Source: Prauserella cavernicola (GTDB lineage Bacteria > Actinomycetota > Actinomycetes > Mycobacteriales > Pseudonocardiaceae). Taken from it: a stretch of 64,000 nt of DNA. Positions 45,898 to 55,179 of this stretch are shown here, piece by piece. Below the pieces are notes generated by a model. That model had not been told where the DNA came from and did no database searches. It saw nothing but the letters and a program-made list of their open reading frames with translations. A program made the position numbers and the translations under genes. The stretch covers positions 124,001 through 188,000 of the forward strand of contig NZ_JAENJH010000006.1 in assembly GCF_016595675.1 (NCBI RefSeq). The letters are read 5' to 3'. Each line of letters begins with the position of its first letter. Position 1 is the stretch's first letter.

Positions 45898-46815
45898 GTG
45901 AGATGGAAGAATCTGAGACGAAGAGCCGCCGCACTGGCAGTGGCGGTCACCGCATCGCTGTCCGGCATTCTCTTCGTGTCCGCACCGTCGGCATCCGCCG
46001 CCGGTCTGAGTAACCCGAGCGGCACGCTCACTGTCGAATGCGCCGGCGCTCGGGCGTTCATCCAGGTCGACTGGAAGGGCGCGAACAAGGTGACCGTTCG
46101 ATGGCGCATCGACGACACCGGCACGGCGGCCAACATCTCCCCGGTGCTCCGGATCCAGGCCCGGGACGCCGACGGCTCGGCGGCTCCCTTCGTCTTCCCC
46201 GGAGACAACGCCTACTTCATCCTCCGCGGCGGCAACGGCCACCACGAGGTCGGTCTGCGTTCCGACTGGAACCCCAGCAACCTCGCCGACATCAACCGTC
46301 TCCGGGTGCGCGTGCAGAACGGGACGACCGCGCAGGGTACGCACTGCTACCAGGAGCGCGACATCTTCAACTGGACGCGGATCGGCTACCGGAAGGCAGT
46401 GGACCAGCAGGGCAAGTCATACGTGCTCGGAGGAACGGGGCCGAACTCCTTCGACTGCTCGGGCCTGGCACTGACCTCCTACGAGGCCATCCCGCACTTC
46501 CCCGACTTCCCGAGCGGTGTCCGTACCGCCGAGCAGATCTACTTCTGGATGCGGGACAACACGTCGCCGTCGAAGCGCTATGCCAAGCCGGTGGCGACCT
46601 CGGACCTGAAGATCGGTGACCTGCTCTTCTTCGAAAGGACGGCCAACAACGGCCGGGTGGCCACCCACGTCGCTTTCTGGGCAGGGGACAACAAGCTTTT
46701 CCACGCTCTTTCGCCACAGTTCGGTATCGATTTCGGTAGCTATTCGTCGTATTTCAGCAGCCGGTTCATCGGCGCCTACCGCGTCCTCGGGGTCGCGACC
46801 GTCGCCAACGGATAA
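45898..46815 (+). CDS. Secreted NlpC/P60-type hydrolase
   Basis: 305 residues. A Sec signal peptide (residues ~1-35, ending PSASA) leads to a beta-rich domain of ~120 residues that may bind the cell wall, then an NlpC/P60 catalytic domain: Cys187 in FDCSGLALTSYE, His257 in ATHVAFWAGD and a third polar residue near His269. The domain cuts peptide stems of peptidoglycan or similar bonds. The GTG start at 45898 has GAAGGGAAG upstream. A hairpin terminator follows at once. Confidence 0.88.
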   Translation: MRWKNLRRRAAALAVAVTASLSGILFVSAPSASAAGLSNPSGTLTVECAGARAFIQVDWKGANKVTVRWRIDDTGTAANISPVLRIQARDADGSAAPFVFPGDNAYFILRGGNGHHEVGLRSDWNPSNLADINRLRVRVQNGTTAQGTHCYQERDIFNWTRIGYRKAVDQQGKSYVLGGTGPNSFDCSGLALTSYEAIPHFPDFPSGVRTAEQIYFWMRDNTSPSKRYAKPVATSDLKIGDLLFFERTANNGRVATHVAFWAGDNKLFHALSPQFGIDFGSYSSYFSSRFIGAYRVLGVATVANG

Positions 46816-46820
46816 CCGTC

Positions 46821-46857
46821 GTCCTGGCCCCCGGTGCTTCGTGTCGGGGGCCAGGAC
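46821..46857 (+). terminator. Hairpin terminator after the NlpC/P60 gene
   Basis: A 13-bp exact stem (46821-46833 GTCCTGGCCCCCG with 46845-46857), 11-base loop, starting 5 bases after the stop codon. Confidence 0.8.
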
Positions 46858-46920
46858 CCTGGAATTCCGCCGTGAGGGAATCGGTCCGGTCCGGGCCGCT
46901 TTCTGACGTACCATCACCCG

Positions 46921-49900
46921 GTGCCGCCAAGATCGCCGATCGGCTTCGGGAGGTTGCTCCGGGCGCACCGGTTGCGTGCCGGGCTGACGCAACGGCAGCT
47001 CGCCGGGCGGGCGAACGTGAGTGCGGGCGCGATCCGCGACCTGGAACAGGGCCGGACCAGAAGTCCGAGGAGCACCTCCGTGCAGGCGCTCGCGGCCGCA
47101 CTCGGGTTGGCAGGCAACGACGTCGAGCACTTTCACGCCGCCGCCGAGGATCGACGGGTCGCTCAGGCGGAGGCCGGGGGCGGCCGGCTGCGGATCAGGG
47201 TTCTCGGCCCCATCGAGGTCTGGCACGGCGACGCACAGGCGTCCCTCGGTTCCGGCAGGCAGAGCGCGCTGCTGGCGCGGCTCGCGCTCGAAGCGGGCAC
47301 GGTGGTGGGCCAGGACGAGCTCATCGAACTCCTGTGGCGCGACGGCGCCACCCGTAAGACGGTGCAGTTGCTGCACACGCACGTCACGAGGTTGCGGCGG
47401 TTGCTGGACACCGAAGCGCGAACCGGCAGCGTACTCGTCGGCAGCCGGACCGGGTACCGGCTCGTGGTCGGCCCGGAGCACCTCGATCTGCTGAGGTTTC
47501 GCGAGCTGATCGCCCGGGCGGGCCACGACGCGCCGGAGACCGCCCTGACCCGGCTGGCCGAGGCCGTCGCTCTGTGGCGCGGCGACACCGACGTCGAGCG
47601 GTTGGCATCGGACCCGCTGTACACCGCGGTGCAGGCCGAGTACACCGGCGCCGTCCTGAGGTTCGCCGCGCTCGCGCGCGATCTCGGCCAACCCGAACAG
47701 GCGTTGAGACCGTTGCGCGAGCTCGCGAGTGTGCAGGGACTGGACGAGCCCCTGCACGCGGAACTGGTGCTCACCCTGGCGGCCGGTGGCAGGCAGACGG
47801 AGGCACTGGCGACCTACGACCGGATCCGCTCGGCGCTCGCCGACCAACTGGGCGTCGACCCTGGGCAGCCACTGCGCTCCGCCCAGCTCGCGGTGCTGCG
47901 GCACCAGGCCAGACGGACAGCGGGGTTGACCGCGATCCAGCAGGCACCCGCGGCGCCATCGGACTTTCTCGGCAGAGCGAGCGAACTGGCCAGGATCGAG
48001 GACGCGCTCGCCGACTCTGACCCGGAGTCCGGCCCCGCCTCGTCCCGGATCGTGCTGATCAGCGGAATCGCCGGCGTCGGCAAGACCGCGCTCGCGCTCG
48101 CCGCGGCACACCGGCTGCGCGCGCGATATCCCGACGGACAGCTTTACGCCGACCTGCGCGGCACCACGGCGACCGCGCCTGAGCCGATGCGGGTTCTCGG
48201 CCGGTTCCTGCGTGCGCTCGGCGTACCCGACCGGGGAATCGGCATCGACGAGGCGGAGGCGGCCTCGTTGTTCCGTAGCGAGCTCGCCGACCGGCGAATG
48301 CTGGTGCTGCTGGACAACGCTCGCGACGCCGAGGAGATCCGCCCGCTGCTGCCGGGCGCGGGCGGCAGCGACGTGATCGTGACCAGCAGGCGGAGACTGC
48401 TCGGCCTCGCCGGTGCTGCCGTGACTCGCCTCGGACCACTTGGCCGAGAGGAGTCGGTGGCCCTGATCGCGGCGACCGCGGGAACGCATCGGACCGACGC
48501 CGACCCTGACGCGGCGGGCGAGCTTGCCGAGGCATGTGGACGACTGCCGTTGGCACTGCGCATCGCGAGCGCGCGGCTGGCCACCCGTCAGTCGTGGACG
48601 ATCGGCGATCTGGTTCGACGATTGCACGACGACCACCACAGGCTCACCGAACTGTCGACGAGTGAGTCGAGTGTGCTCGACAGTTTCCGGCTCAGCTACG
48701 CCGATCTCGGTGACGCGGCTCAGCGCGCGTTCCGGCTGTGCGGCCTGCACCCCGGTGACGACTTCGATGCCCAGGCCACCGGCGTGCTGCTGGGGATGAC
48801 GCCGGCCGGGGCGGATCGCGTGCTGGAGGAGCTGCTCGAGGCGAACATGCTGATGCAGTACACGGCCGACCGCTACCGGTTCCACGACCTGCTCGGTCTC
48901 TACGCCCGGAGGCTGCTCGCGGACGATGCCGAGGCCGACACCGCGTGCTCCCGGCTGTACACGTGGTACGCCGACGCCGTGACGGCAGCCATGGAGTGGG
49001 TGTACCCGCAACTCGTGCGCCTGGACACCTGTCCGGCCCGCGACACGTTCTTCGCCGACGAGGCCGAGGCGCTCGCGTGGCTGGACTCCGAGCTGCCCGC
49101 GTTGGTCGCCATCGTCGGGCGCACGGCGGAGACCACCGATCCCGGGCTGTCCTGGCGGATCACCGACCAGCTCCGCGGTTACTTCCTGGTGCGCAGGCAG
49201 GCCGACGGCTGGCTGACCGCGGCGGAGTCGGGGCTGGCCGCCGCGGTCAGGGCCGGTGACGACGTCGCGCGAACAGCGATGTTGATCAGCCGCGGCCAGG
49301 CCAGGTGGTCGGTCGGCCGGGAGGAGGAGGCGCTGTCCGACTGCATCGCCGGTGAGCGGCTCGCGTGCGCCGTCGGCTGGTCCACAGCCGCCGCGTACCT
49401 GGCCCATCACATCGGATGGCTCTGTCTGGAACAGGGCACGCTCACCGACGCGGACGGATGGTTTCGTCGCGCGCTCGATTCGGCCGACGAGGATCGCCTC
49501 GGTCATGTGCGGGCGGTCGCGCTCAACGGACTCGGTGTGCTGCGGCTGTGCCAGGGCGAGCTGCGAGCTGCCGCCGAGCTGCTGACCGCCGCGATGGAGA
49601 TCAACGAGGCGACCGGCCGGGAGACCTCCGCGCTGGCCAACCGGGGCAACCTGGCGAGCGCGCTCCGCCAGCTCGGTGACCGGGCGCGCGCCGCGGAGCT
49701 GCTCACCGATGTGCTCGCCGCGTACCGGAAATCGGCACACTTGCGCGGCGAACTGTCCACTCTGGACGAACTGAGCGAACTGTATCGCCAGGGTGGGGAC
49801 GCCGCGGCCGCGTTGGAGCTGGCCAAGCGCGCACACGAGATGACGTCCACCGTCCGCGACCGGAAGGCGACGGCCCAGACTGCCGCCACCGTGGCACAGG

Positions 49901-50232
49901 CATACCTCGCGCTCGGCGACCTGGAGTCCGCCGCCCGGTGGTTCGAGGACTGCCTGACGATCGCGCACGACACCTACCCGTTCATCGAAGCTCGGGCGCT
50001 GGCAGGCCTCGCGTCGGCCCGGCTGCGCGCAGGCGACCCCGCCTCGGCGTCGGGCGCGGCCGAACGGGCACTGGCGATCGCGGGCTCCTGTGGCTTCCGG
50101 CTGCTCGAGGCACAAGCGCTGACCGCCTTGAGCGCGGCGACGCAACTGGTGGCGGCAATCCCCTCGACGCGTGCCGTGCCGGGGGAGCCGGGCCGTGCCG
50201 AGTTCTGGCCCGAACCAGGCGGCTGGAACTGA
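46921..50232 (+). CDS. AfsR/SARP-family regulator with N-terminal XRE helix-turn-helix
   Basis: 1103 residues, cytoplasmic. In order: an XRE helix-turn-helix (RAGLTQRQLAGRANVSAGAIRDLEQGRTR, ~19-48), an OmpR-type winged helix plus bacterial transcriptional activation domain (RIRVLGPIEVWHGD to VLRHQARR, ~90-325), an NB-ARC-type ATPase (Walker A SGIAGVGKTALALA ~380-393, LVLLDNARDAEE Walker B, GLPLALRIASARLA-like segment), and C-terminal TPR-like repeats. The extra XRE domain before the SARP module is unusual, since AfsR starts with the winged helix. Such proteins switch on antibiotic clusters, but no biosynthetic cluster is in the window. GTG start at 46921. Confidence 0.9.
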   Translation: MPPRSPIGFGRLLRAHRLRAGLTQRQLAGRANVSAGAIRDLEQGRTRSPRSTSVQALAAALGLAGNDVEHFHAAAEDRRVAQAEAGGGRLRIRVLGPIEVWHGDAQASLGSGRQSALLARLALEAGTVVGQDELIELLWRDGATRKTVQLLHTHVTRLRRLLDTEARTGSVLVGSRTGYRLVVGPEHLDLLRFRELIARAGHDAPETALTRLAEAVALWRGDTDVERLASDPLYTAVQAEYTGAVLRFAALARDLGQPEQALRPLRELASVQGLDEPLHAELVLTLAAGGRQTEALATYDRIRSALADQLGVDPGQPLRSAQLAVLRHQARRTAGLTAIQQAPAAPSDFLGRASELARIEDALADSDPESGPASSRIVLISGIAGVGKTALALAAAHRLRARYPDGQLYADLRGTTATAPEPMRVLGRFLRALGVPDRGIGIDEAEAASLFRSELADRRMLVLLDNARDAEEIRPLLPGAGGSDVIVTSRRRLLGLAGAAVTRLGPLGREESVALIAATAGTHRTDADPDAAGELAEACGRLPLALRIASARLATRQSWTIGDLVRRLHDDHHRLTELSTSESSVLDSFRLSYADLGDAAQRAFRLCGLHPGDDFDAQATGVLLGMTPAGADRVLEELLEANMLMQYTADRYRFHDLLGLYARRLLADDAEADTACSRLYTWYADAVTAAMEWVYPQLVRLDTCPARDTFFADEAEALAWLDSELPALVAIVGRTAETTDPGLSWRITDQLRGYFLVRRQADGWLTAAESGLAAAVRAGDDVARTAMLISRGQARWSVGREEEALSDCIAGERLACAVGWSTAAAYLAHHIGWLCLEQGTLTDADGWFRRALDSADEDRLGHVRAVALNGLGVLRLCQGELRAAAELLTAAMEINEATGRETSALANRGNLASALRQLGDRARAAELLTDVLAAYRKSAHLRGELSTLDELSELYRQGGDAAAALELAKRAHEMTSTVRDRKATAQTAATVAQAYLALGDLESAARWFEDCLTIAHDTYPFIEARALAGLASARLRAGDPASASGAAERALAIAGSCGFRLLEAQALTALSAATQLVAAIPSTRAVPGEPGRAEFWPEPGGWN

Positions 50233-50262
50233 CCCGTCTCGCGCAGTGCGGCGATGCCCGGC

Positions 50263-51255
50263 TCAGGCGTGGGCCGTGGACCCTCGCACGATCAGCTCGG
50301 TCGGGATCATGATGCGGCGTGGCTCACCGTGTTCACCGGCCATGCGGGCCACGAGGCGATCCATCCCCTGCTTGGCGATCTCCTCGATGGGCTGGCGGTG
50401 GGTCGTCAGGTCGAAGGGATCCCATTCCGACATCGGCAGGCCGTCGTTGCCCATGACCCACACGTCCTCGGGAACCCGGACGCCTCCACGGCGCAGTGCG
50501 CTGATGACACCGAACGCGATGAGGTCCGCCGAGCAGAACACGGCGCTCGGCAGCGTCCCCGATTCCAGCAGTGCGGTGGCCGAGGCCCAGCCGTGCTCGT
50601 AGCTCGTCGTGCCGACGAACCAGCGCCGCGTGGCGACCTCGACCCCGCGCTCGGCGAGGCAACGCCGGAACCCGCGTTCCCTGGCGGGGCTGGCGAAGGT
50701 GTCCCTCGGCCCGAACACCGTCGCCAGGTCGTCGCGTCCACGGTCGAGGAAGTAGGCGGCCGCGGCGTACCCCGACCCCTCGTGGTCCGAGGTGACCTGG
50801 TCGACCGGGTTTCCGGGATCGGCGCGGTTGACGAGCATCACCGGCACACCGCGGCTCGCGAGCTGGTCCACCCCCGTGGTCTCCTGCTTCGCGGCCGCGA
50901 AGATCACCGCGTCGACGGCTCCGCTCTTGACGCCCGCCTGTGCCATCGGAGCGGCCGGGTCGTCGTCGTTCCACAGCAGGACGGTGAGGTCGCGTTCCCT
51001 GGCTTCCCTGGTGAGCGCGTCGAGCAGCCGGGGGAAGTACGGGTTGAGCATCTCGGAGGCCACGATGCCCACCGCGCCGGCGCGAGCCGTGCGCATCGCC
51101 TTGGCCGAGGCGTTGGGAACGTACCCGAGCTCGTCGAGCGCGCGCAGTACCCGCTCGCGGGCCTCGGGGGCGACACGGGTGTTGCCGTTGAGGACCCGCG
51201 ACACGGTGGCCTGGGAGACATGTGCGGCATGGGCGACATCGCGGCTGGTGACCAC
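50263..51255 (-). CDS. LacI family transcriptional regulator
   Basis: About 330 residues. Helix-turn-helix SRDVAHAAHVSQATVSRVLNGNTRVAPEARERVLRALDELGYVPN (~4-48) with the hinge, then a periplasmic-binding-like effector domain. GTG at 51255 is chosen because GGGAGG lies five bases before it; the longer frame is the shadow of the neighbouring oxidase. Third gene of the MFS-oxidase-LacI set, it probably represses that operon through the palindrome at 54043. A 2-hydroxy acid or sugar acid effector is inferred from the neighbours. Confidence 0.9.
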   Translation of the reverse strand: MVTSRDVAHAAHVSQATVSRVLNGNTRVAPEARERVLRALDELGYVPNASAKAMRTARAGAVGIVASEMLNPYFPRLLDALTREARERDLTVLLWNDDDPAAPMAQAGVKSGAVDAVIFAAAKQETTGVDQLASRGVPVMLVNRADPGNPVDQVTSDHEGSGYAAAAYFLDRGRDDLATVFGPRDTFASPARERGFRRCLAERGVEVATRRWFVGTTSYEHGWASATALLESGTLPSAVFCSADLIAFGVISALRRGGVRVPEDVWVMGNDGLPMSEWDPFDLTTHRQPIEEIAKQGMDRLVARMAGEHGEPRRIMIPTELIVRGSTAHA

Positions 51256-51353
51256 GCCCACCTCCCGACGATGCCGATCCCGCCGCCCTGGGCGGCGTGG
51301 CGCCCAGTGTAGCGGCGGCGGGATCACCGGCCGCGGCACTGCGGGGCCACGCC

Positions 51354-52607
51354 TCAGTCGGCCACGGCGGTGTCGAGTTCCGCGGGCGGCGCGGTCCAGG
51401 AATCCGGCACCTGGGCGAATCCCCGGTCGATGTCGCGTGCCCGGTTGGCGCCGAGCAGCGCGAGCGTCTGCCGGAACTCCTGCTCGAAGATCTGGATCAC
51501 CCGGTCCACTCCGGGCCTGCCTCCCGCGGCGACCCCGTACACCCACGGCCTGGCCACGGTGACTCCTGCCGCTCCCATCGCGAGCGCCTTGGCGATGTCC
51601 ACACCGGTTCGCACGCCCCCGTCGAGCAGGACGTCCGCGCGTCCCGCCGCGAGGTCCACGATGCGAGGCACCGCGCTGACCGCGCTCGGCAGGCCGTCGA
51701 GCTGGCGGCCGCCGTGGTTGGACACGATGATCCCGTCCACTCCGGCGGCGAGCGCCTTGCTGGCATCGCCGACGGTCGTGATCCCCTTGATCAGCAACGG
51801 GCCGTCCCAGGTTGATCGCAGCCACGCCAGGTCGTCCCAGTCCGCCGCGAGGTTCGACAGCTCCTTGTTGATGAACTCGCTGTGCGAGAGCGCGCTGTTG
51901 CCTTCGGCGATTCCCTGGAAGTTCCTGAAGCCGATCGGCGGCCCCTGCACCAGGTCGAGGAGCCACCGGGGATGCCGGACGGCGTCGAGCGCGTTGCGGG
52001 CGTTCACCTTCGGCGGGATGGACATCCCGTTGCGCAGGTCGCGAATGCGGTTGGCGTTCAGCGGAACGTCGACGGTGAGCACCAGCGTGCCGCAACCCGC
52101 CGCCTTCGCCCGCGACACCAGGTCCTTGATGAGCTCCCGGCTTCGCCACAGGTACAGCTGGAACCACAGCGGGCCGGTCGCGGCGTCGGCGATCTCCTCG
52201 ATCGACCAGGCTGACGAGGTGCTGATGGTGTAAGGGATCCCGCGTGCTCCCGCCGCGCGCACGGCGGCGAGCTCACCGTCGTTGCCGACGACGCGGACGA
52301 GACCGGCCGGGCCGAAGACCAGCGGCAGCGGCAGCTCCTGGCCCGCGATCGTGGCCGTGGTGTCCTGCTGCCGGACGTCGACGAGGGTGCGCGCGGCGAA
52401 GACCACGTCGCGCAGGTCGTTTTCGTTGGCGCGCAGGGTGTTCTCGTCTCCCGCTCCGCCGTCGACGAAGTCGAAGATCATCTTCGGAACCTTCTTACCG
52501 GCGCGAAGACGCATGTCGGCGATGCTCGGCACGGCCGCGACACCCGAGGGGCCTGACGGCGCGGTGACCAGCTTGAGCAGTTCGGCGACACCGGAGAGTC
52601 GTCGCAT
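51354..52607 (-). CDS. FMN-dependent alpha-hydroxy-acid oxidase/dehydrogenase
   Basis: About 417 residues, the family of L-lactate, glycolate and mandelate oxidases. FMN- and substrate-site segments are intact: MIFDFVDGGAGDENTLRAN near 45, IPYTISTSSAWSIEEIA, LYLWRSRELIKDLV, LLIKGITTVGDASKAL with the catalytic-site Lys, and VSNHGGRQLDGLPS with the base His and Arg, then VLLDGGVRTGVDIAKALAMGA. ATG at 52607 has GGGAGAA seven bases upstream. It follows the MFS gene by 26 bases and so should oxidise the acid that transporter imports. Confidence 0.92.
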   Translation of the reverse strand: MRRLSGVAELLKLVTAPSGPSGVAAVPSIADMRLRAGKKVPKMIFDFVDGGAGDENTLRANENDLRDVVFAARTLVDVRQQDTTATIAGQELPLPLVFGPAGLVRVVGNDGELAAVRAAGARGIPYTISTSSAWSIEEIADAATGPLWFQLYLWRSRELIKDLVSRAKAAGCGTLVLTVDVPLNANRIRDLRNGMSIPPKVNARNALDAVRHPRWLLDLVQGPPIGFRNFQGIAEGNSALSHSEFINKELSNLAADWDDLAWLRSTWDGPLLIKGITTVGDASKALAAGVDGIIVSNHGGRQLDGLPSAVSAVPRIVDLAAGRADVLLDGGVRTGVDIAKALAMGAAGVTVARPWVYGVAAGGRPGVDRVIQIFEQEFRQTLALLGANRARDIDRGFAQVPDSWTAPPAELDTAVAD

Positions 52608-52633
52608 GATGGTGTTCTCCCGTCCCAGTGCCG

Positions 52634-53965
52634 TCAGACGAGCGGCAGTTTCTTCGAGTAGTCGATGGCGAGGCTGCAGGCGAGGTAGACCAGTCCGCAG
52701 CCGGCGAAAATGATGAGCCCGGTGAAGTACGAACCCGTGGCGCTGACGACGAAGCCCGTGATGATCGGGATGATGATGCCGCCGATGTTGGAGAACAGGT
52801 TCATCATCCCGCCGAGCACTCCGGCGCGCGAGCGGATGGTGAGCGTGCCGGGCAGCGACCAGTACAGACCGAGGAACCGGCCGAAGAAGAGCGTCGCCGC
52901 CAGCAACACGACCGCGACCGTCGTGTCGGACACGAAGGCGACGGCCAGGATCGCGGCGGTGGCGATCAACGCGCTGACACCGATGAGGGTGCGCATCACG
53001 AGGTTCGCCGAACCTCCCGCCCTGCGCCAGCGCTGCGCGATCCAGCCTGCGACGTTCTCGCCGACGAAGCCGGAGAAATAGATCGCGAACGACGCGCCGG
53101 CCAAGCCGCCGATGTCGAGCCCGCGCTCCTGGAACAGGTACAGCGGCCCGAAGGTCAGCAAGCCGTAGAACAGCATGTTGGCGGCCATGAACCCGATACC
53201 CATGAACCAGAACGTGCGGAACTTGAGGAAATGCGCCGCGGACTTGGTGCTGGTGGTGAGCTCGGCGTCGCGCTCGTCCTCGATGGCGTGCTCGCCCTCC
53301 ACGTAGGCGATCTCGGCCTCGTTGGCGCGCGGGTGCTCGCGCGGTGTGTTCCGGATGAACCGCCAGATCACCCAGCCCGCTCCCGCGGTGACCACGGCGA
53401 CCACCACAAAGGACTCTCGCCAGCCGCCGAGCAGCGAGATCAGGCCAGCGACGACAAGGCTTCCTACGGCGGCGCCGAGGGTCGAGGAGGAGTCCATCAG
53501 CACGGCGCCCCTGGCGCGGTCCTTCTCCGGCAGCCAGAGTGCGGACAGCTTCGCGCCGGTGGGGTACTGCGGCGCCTCGGCCGCGCCGAGCCCGAGCCTG
53601 GCCATCAGCATCATCCACATGTTGGCCGCGAGCCCGGTCAGCAGTTGGAAGAACGACCACAGCGAGACGGCGATCGTCAGCACCTTCCGGGGGCCGATCC
53701 TGTCCGCCAGCCAGCCGCCGGGCACCTGGAACGCCGCGTAGGTCCAGAAGAACGAGCTCAGCAGGATGCCCTGGACCGCGGGATCGAGGTCGAACTCCTC
53801 GGCGATCAGCGGCATCCCCACCGACAGCGAGATCCGGTCGATGTAGCTCAGAGTGCCGACCAGGAGCAGCAGCACGAAGAGGTGCCACCGCACGTTCGTC
53901 GGCGAGCCCGACGTGGAATCCAGGGCGGCGGGTGGCTTGCCTTTCCGCATCGAACCGAACGACAT
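52634..53965 (-). CDS. MFS transporter, anion:cation symporter type
   Basis: 443 residues with 12 hydrophobic segments in two halves and a central acidic loop. The motif YIDRISLSVGMPLIAEEFDL in helix 1 and GWLADRIGPRKV between helices 2 and 3 are marks of the ACS group (hexuronate, galactonate, glucarate, phthalate). Operon with an alpha-hydroxy-acid oxidase and a LacI regulator suggests uptake of a hydroxy acid or sugar acid. Confidence 0.92.
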   Translation of the reverse strand: MSFGSMRKGKPPAALDSTSGSPTNVRWHLFVLLLLVGTLSYIDRISLSVGMPLIAEEFDLDPAVQGILLSSFFWTYAAFQVPGGWLADRIGPRKVLTIAVSLWSFFQLLTGLAANMWMMLMARLGLGAAEAPQYPTGAKLSALWLPEKDRARGAVLMDSSSTLGAAVGSLVVAGLISLLGGWRESFVVVAVVTAGAGWVIWRFIRNTPREHPRANEAEIAYVEGEHAIEDERDAELTTSTKSAAHFLKFRTFWFMGIGFMAANMLFYGLLTFGPLYLFQERGLDIGGLAGASFAIYFSGFVGENVAGWIAQRWRRAGGSANLVMRTLIGVSALIATAAILAVAFVSDTTVAVVLLAATLFFGRFLGLYWSLPGTLTIRSRAGVLGGMMNLFSNIGGIIIPIITGFVVSATGSYFTGLIIFAGCGLVYLACSLAIDYSKKLPLV

Positions 53966-54370
53966 CGTTGTCTCCCTCAGTGACCAACCGGGCCCGCGCG
54001 GCCCGGCTCGCTCCGGACGGGAGCGAACGATGCGAGACCCTACGTGAATACGTATTCACGAGCAAGCGTGGGCTGCGCCCGAGCTGTGCGCCGTGCGTCT
54101 GGCGTTCGCAGAGCAGCCGCCGGAGCTGGATTCGGGGCTCGTCAGCGTTGGCGTGCCTCGGAAAGGGGCCGTGAACGGTAGCTCTGCTGAGGTCAGGGGT
54201 CACTATCCGACATCGGCGGTGGTGTCAATCGGTTGATCGACCCACACCGGTCGGCAGCCCGTGCGGGTACCGTGCCCTCGCCCCGTCGCAGGCGTCTGCT
54301 CATCCATCATCGACGATCATCGTCGGCGCAGCACGTCCCTCAGCGAGATCACGAGACACAGGAGCACAAC
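53966..54370. other. Intergenic control region of the MFS operon and RDD gene
   Basis: About 400 bases between divergent genes with a perfect palindrome at 54043. Open frames here are chance extensions. No RNA gene seen. Confidence 0.5.
54043..54060. promoter_or_regulatory. 18-bp palindrome, probable LacI operator
   Basis: CGTGAATACGTATTCACG, exact palindrome with the central CG typical of LacI-family operators, 78 bases upstream of the MFS start and in an otherwise GC-rich region. The nearest LacI gene ends the same operon. Confidence 0.75.
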
Positions 54371-54952
54371 ATGACCGCCGTCCCTGGCCGGTTGTCGACC
54401 CCGTTGGACGACGTCAGGGAGCACGTCGATCGCGTGTTCGGCGCGAATGTCGCGAAGCGACTGGACAAGTTCAAGGACGGGACGTTGTACATCTCCGCGG
54501 GAGGCTGGGCGCGCGTGGCGTCCTGGTTCGTGGACTTCGTCGTCTTCGTGCTCGGCATGGCGATCGGCTTCGTCGTGCTGGTGATCGCCCTTCCCGAACC
54601 TTCCGACAACATGCTTGTGGTGGCCGTGCTCTGCCTGGTGTTCGGCGTGCCGATGCTGTCCGGTCTGTACTTCGGTAACGGGCGCGCGCTTGGCGCCGTG
54701 CTGACCGGCACCCGGCTCGTTCGGGTCAAGAACGGCGGGCGGCTCGGCGCGACGGCCTGGTGGGCCATGATCATGCGGAACGTGCTGCTCGTGCCGTTCT
54801 TCGTTCCGGTCATCATCGTCGCGCTGTTCGAGAACGCGACCAGCGTCATCTCCTTCCACCGGATCAGCATCGACGACGGTGCCACCCGGCGGCTGCACGC
54901 CGCCGGCTTCCAGCACCTCGGGGGCGCCACGCCCCATGCCTCCACCCGGTGA
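54371..54952 (+). CDS. RDD family membrane protein
   Basis: About 193 residues. GGWARVASWFVDFVVFVLGMAIGFVVLVIAL is the conserved first RDD segment with the Arg and Asp (~46-77); two further hydrophobic segments follow (MLVVAVLCLVFGVPMLSGLYF and NVLLVPFFVPVIIVALF), and RALGAVLTGTRLVRVKNG is the typical loop. RDD proteins may be ion or small-molecule transporters; role here unknown. ATG at 54371 follows CAGGAGC. Confidence 0.88.
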   Translation: MTAVPGRLSTPLDDVREHVDRVFGANVAKRLDKFKDGTLYISAGGWARVASWFVDFVVFVLGMAIGFVVLVIALPEPSDNMLVVAVLCLVFGVPMLSGLYFGNGRALGAVLTGTRLVRVKNGGRLGATAWWAMIMRNVLLVPFFVPVIIVALFENATSVISFHRISIDDGATRRLHAAGFQHLGGATPHASTR

Positions 54953-55179
54953 GGCTCCTCGATCGGTGAGATGACCGACAACTTCAGGTGATCGAGGGCG
55001 CTCAGCGCTGCTCGGTCCCCGGATACAACCCCACGTGTGCGCGTCGAGTGCCAACTCGGCGCGCACTTCGTGTTGTCCGGGTCAGTGGAGATCGGGTCAG
55101 GAGCCGCTCTGTCACTCCACCCTTGACACGACGCAGATAACGAGAAATAGTTCCCGCCAATCGCAACGAAGGATCCACC

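Noticed and set aside
46417-50145. 1242-codon minus-strand frame
   Set aside because: It mirrors the AfsR-like gene and has Arg/Gln/Gly-rich sequence with no domain; a typical GC-rich shadow.
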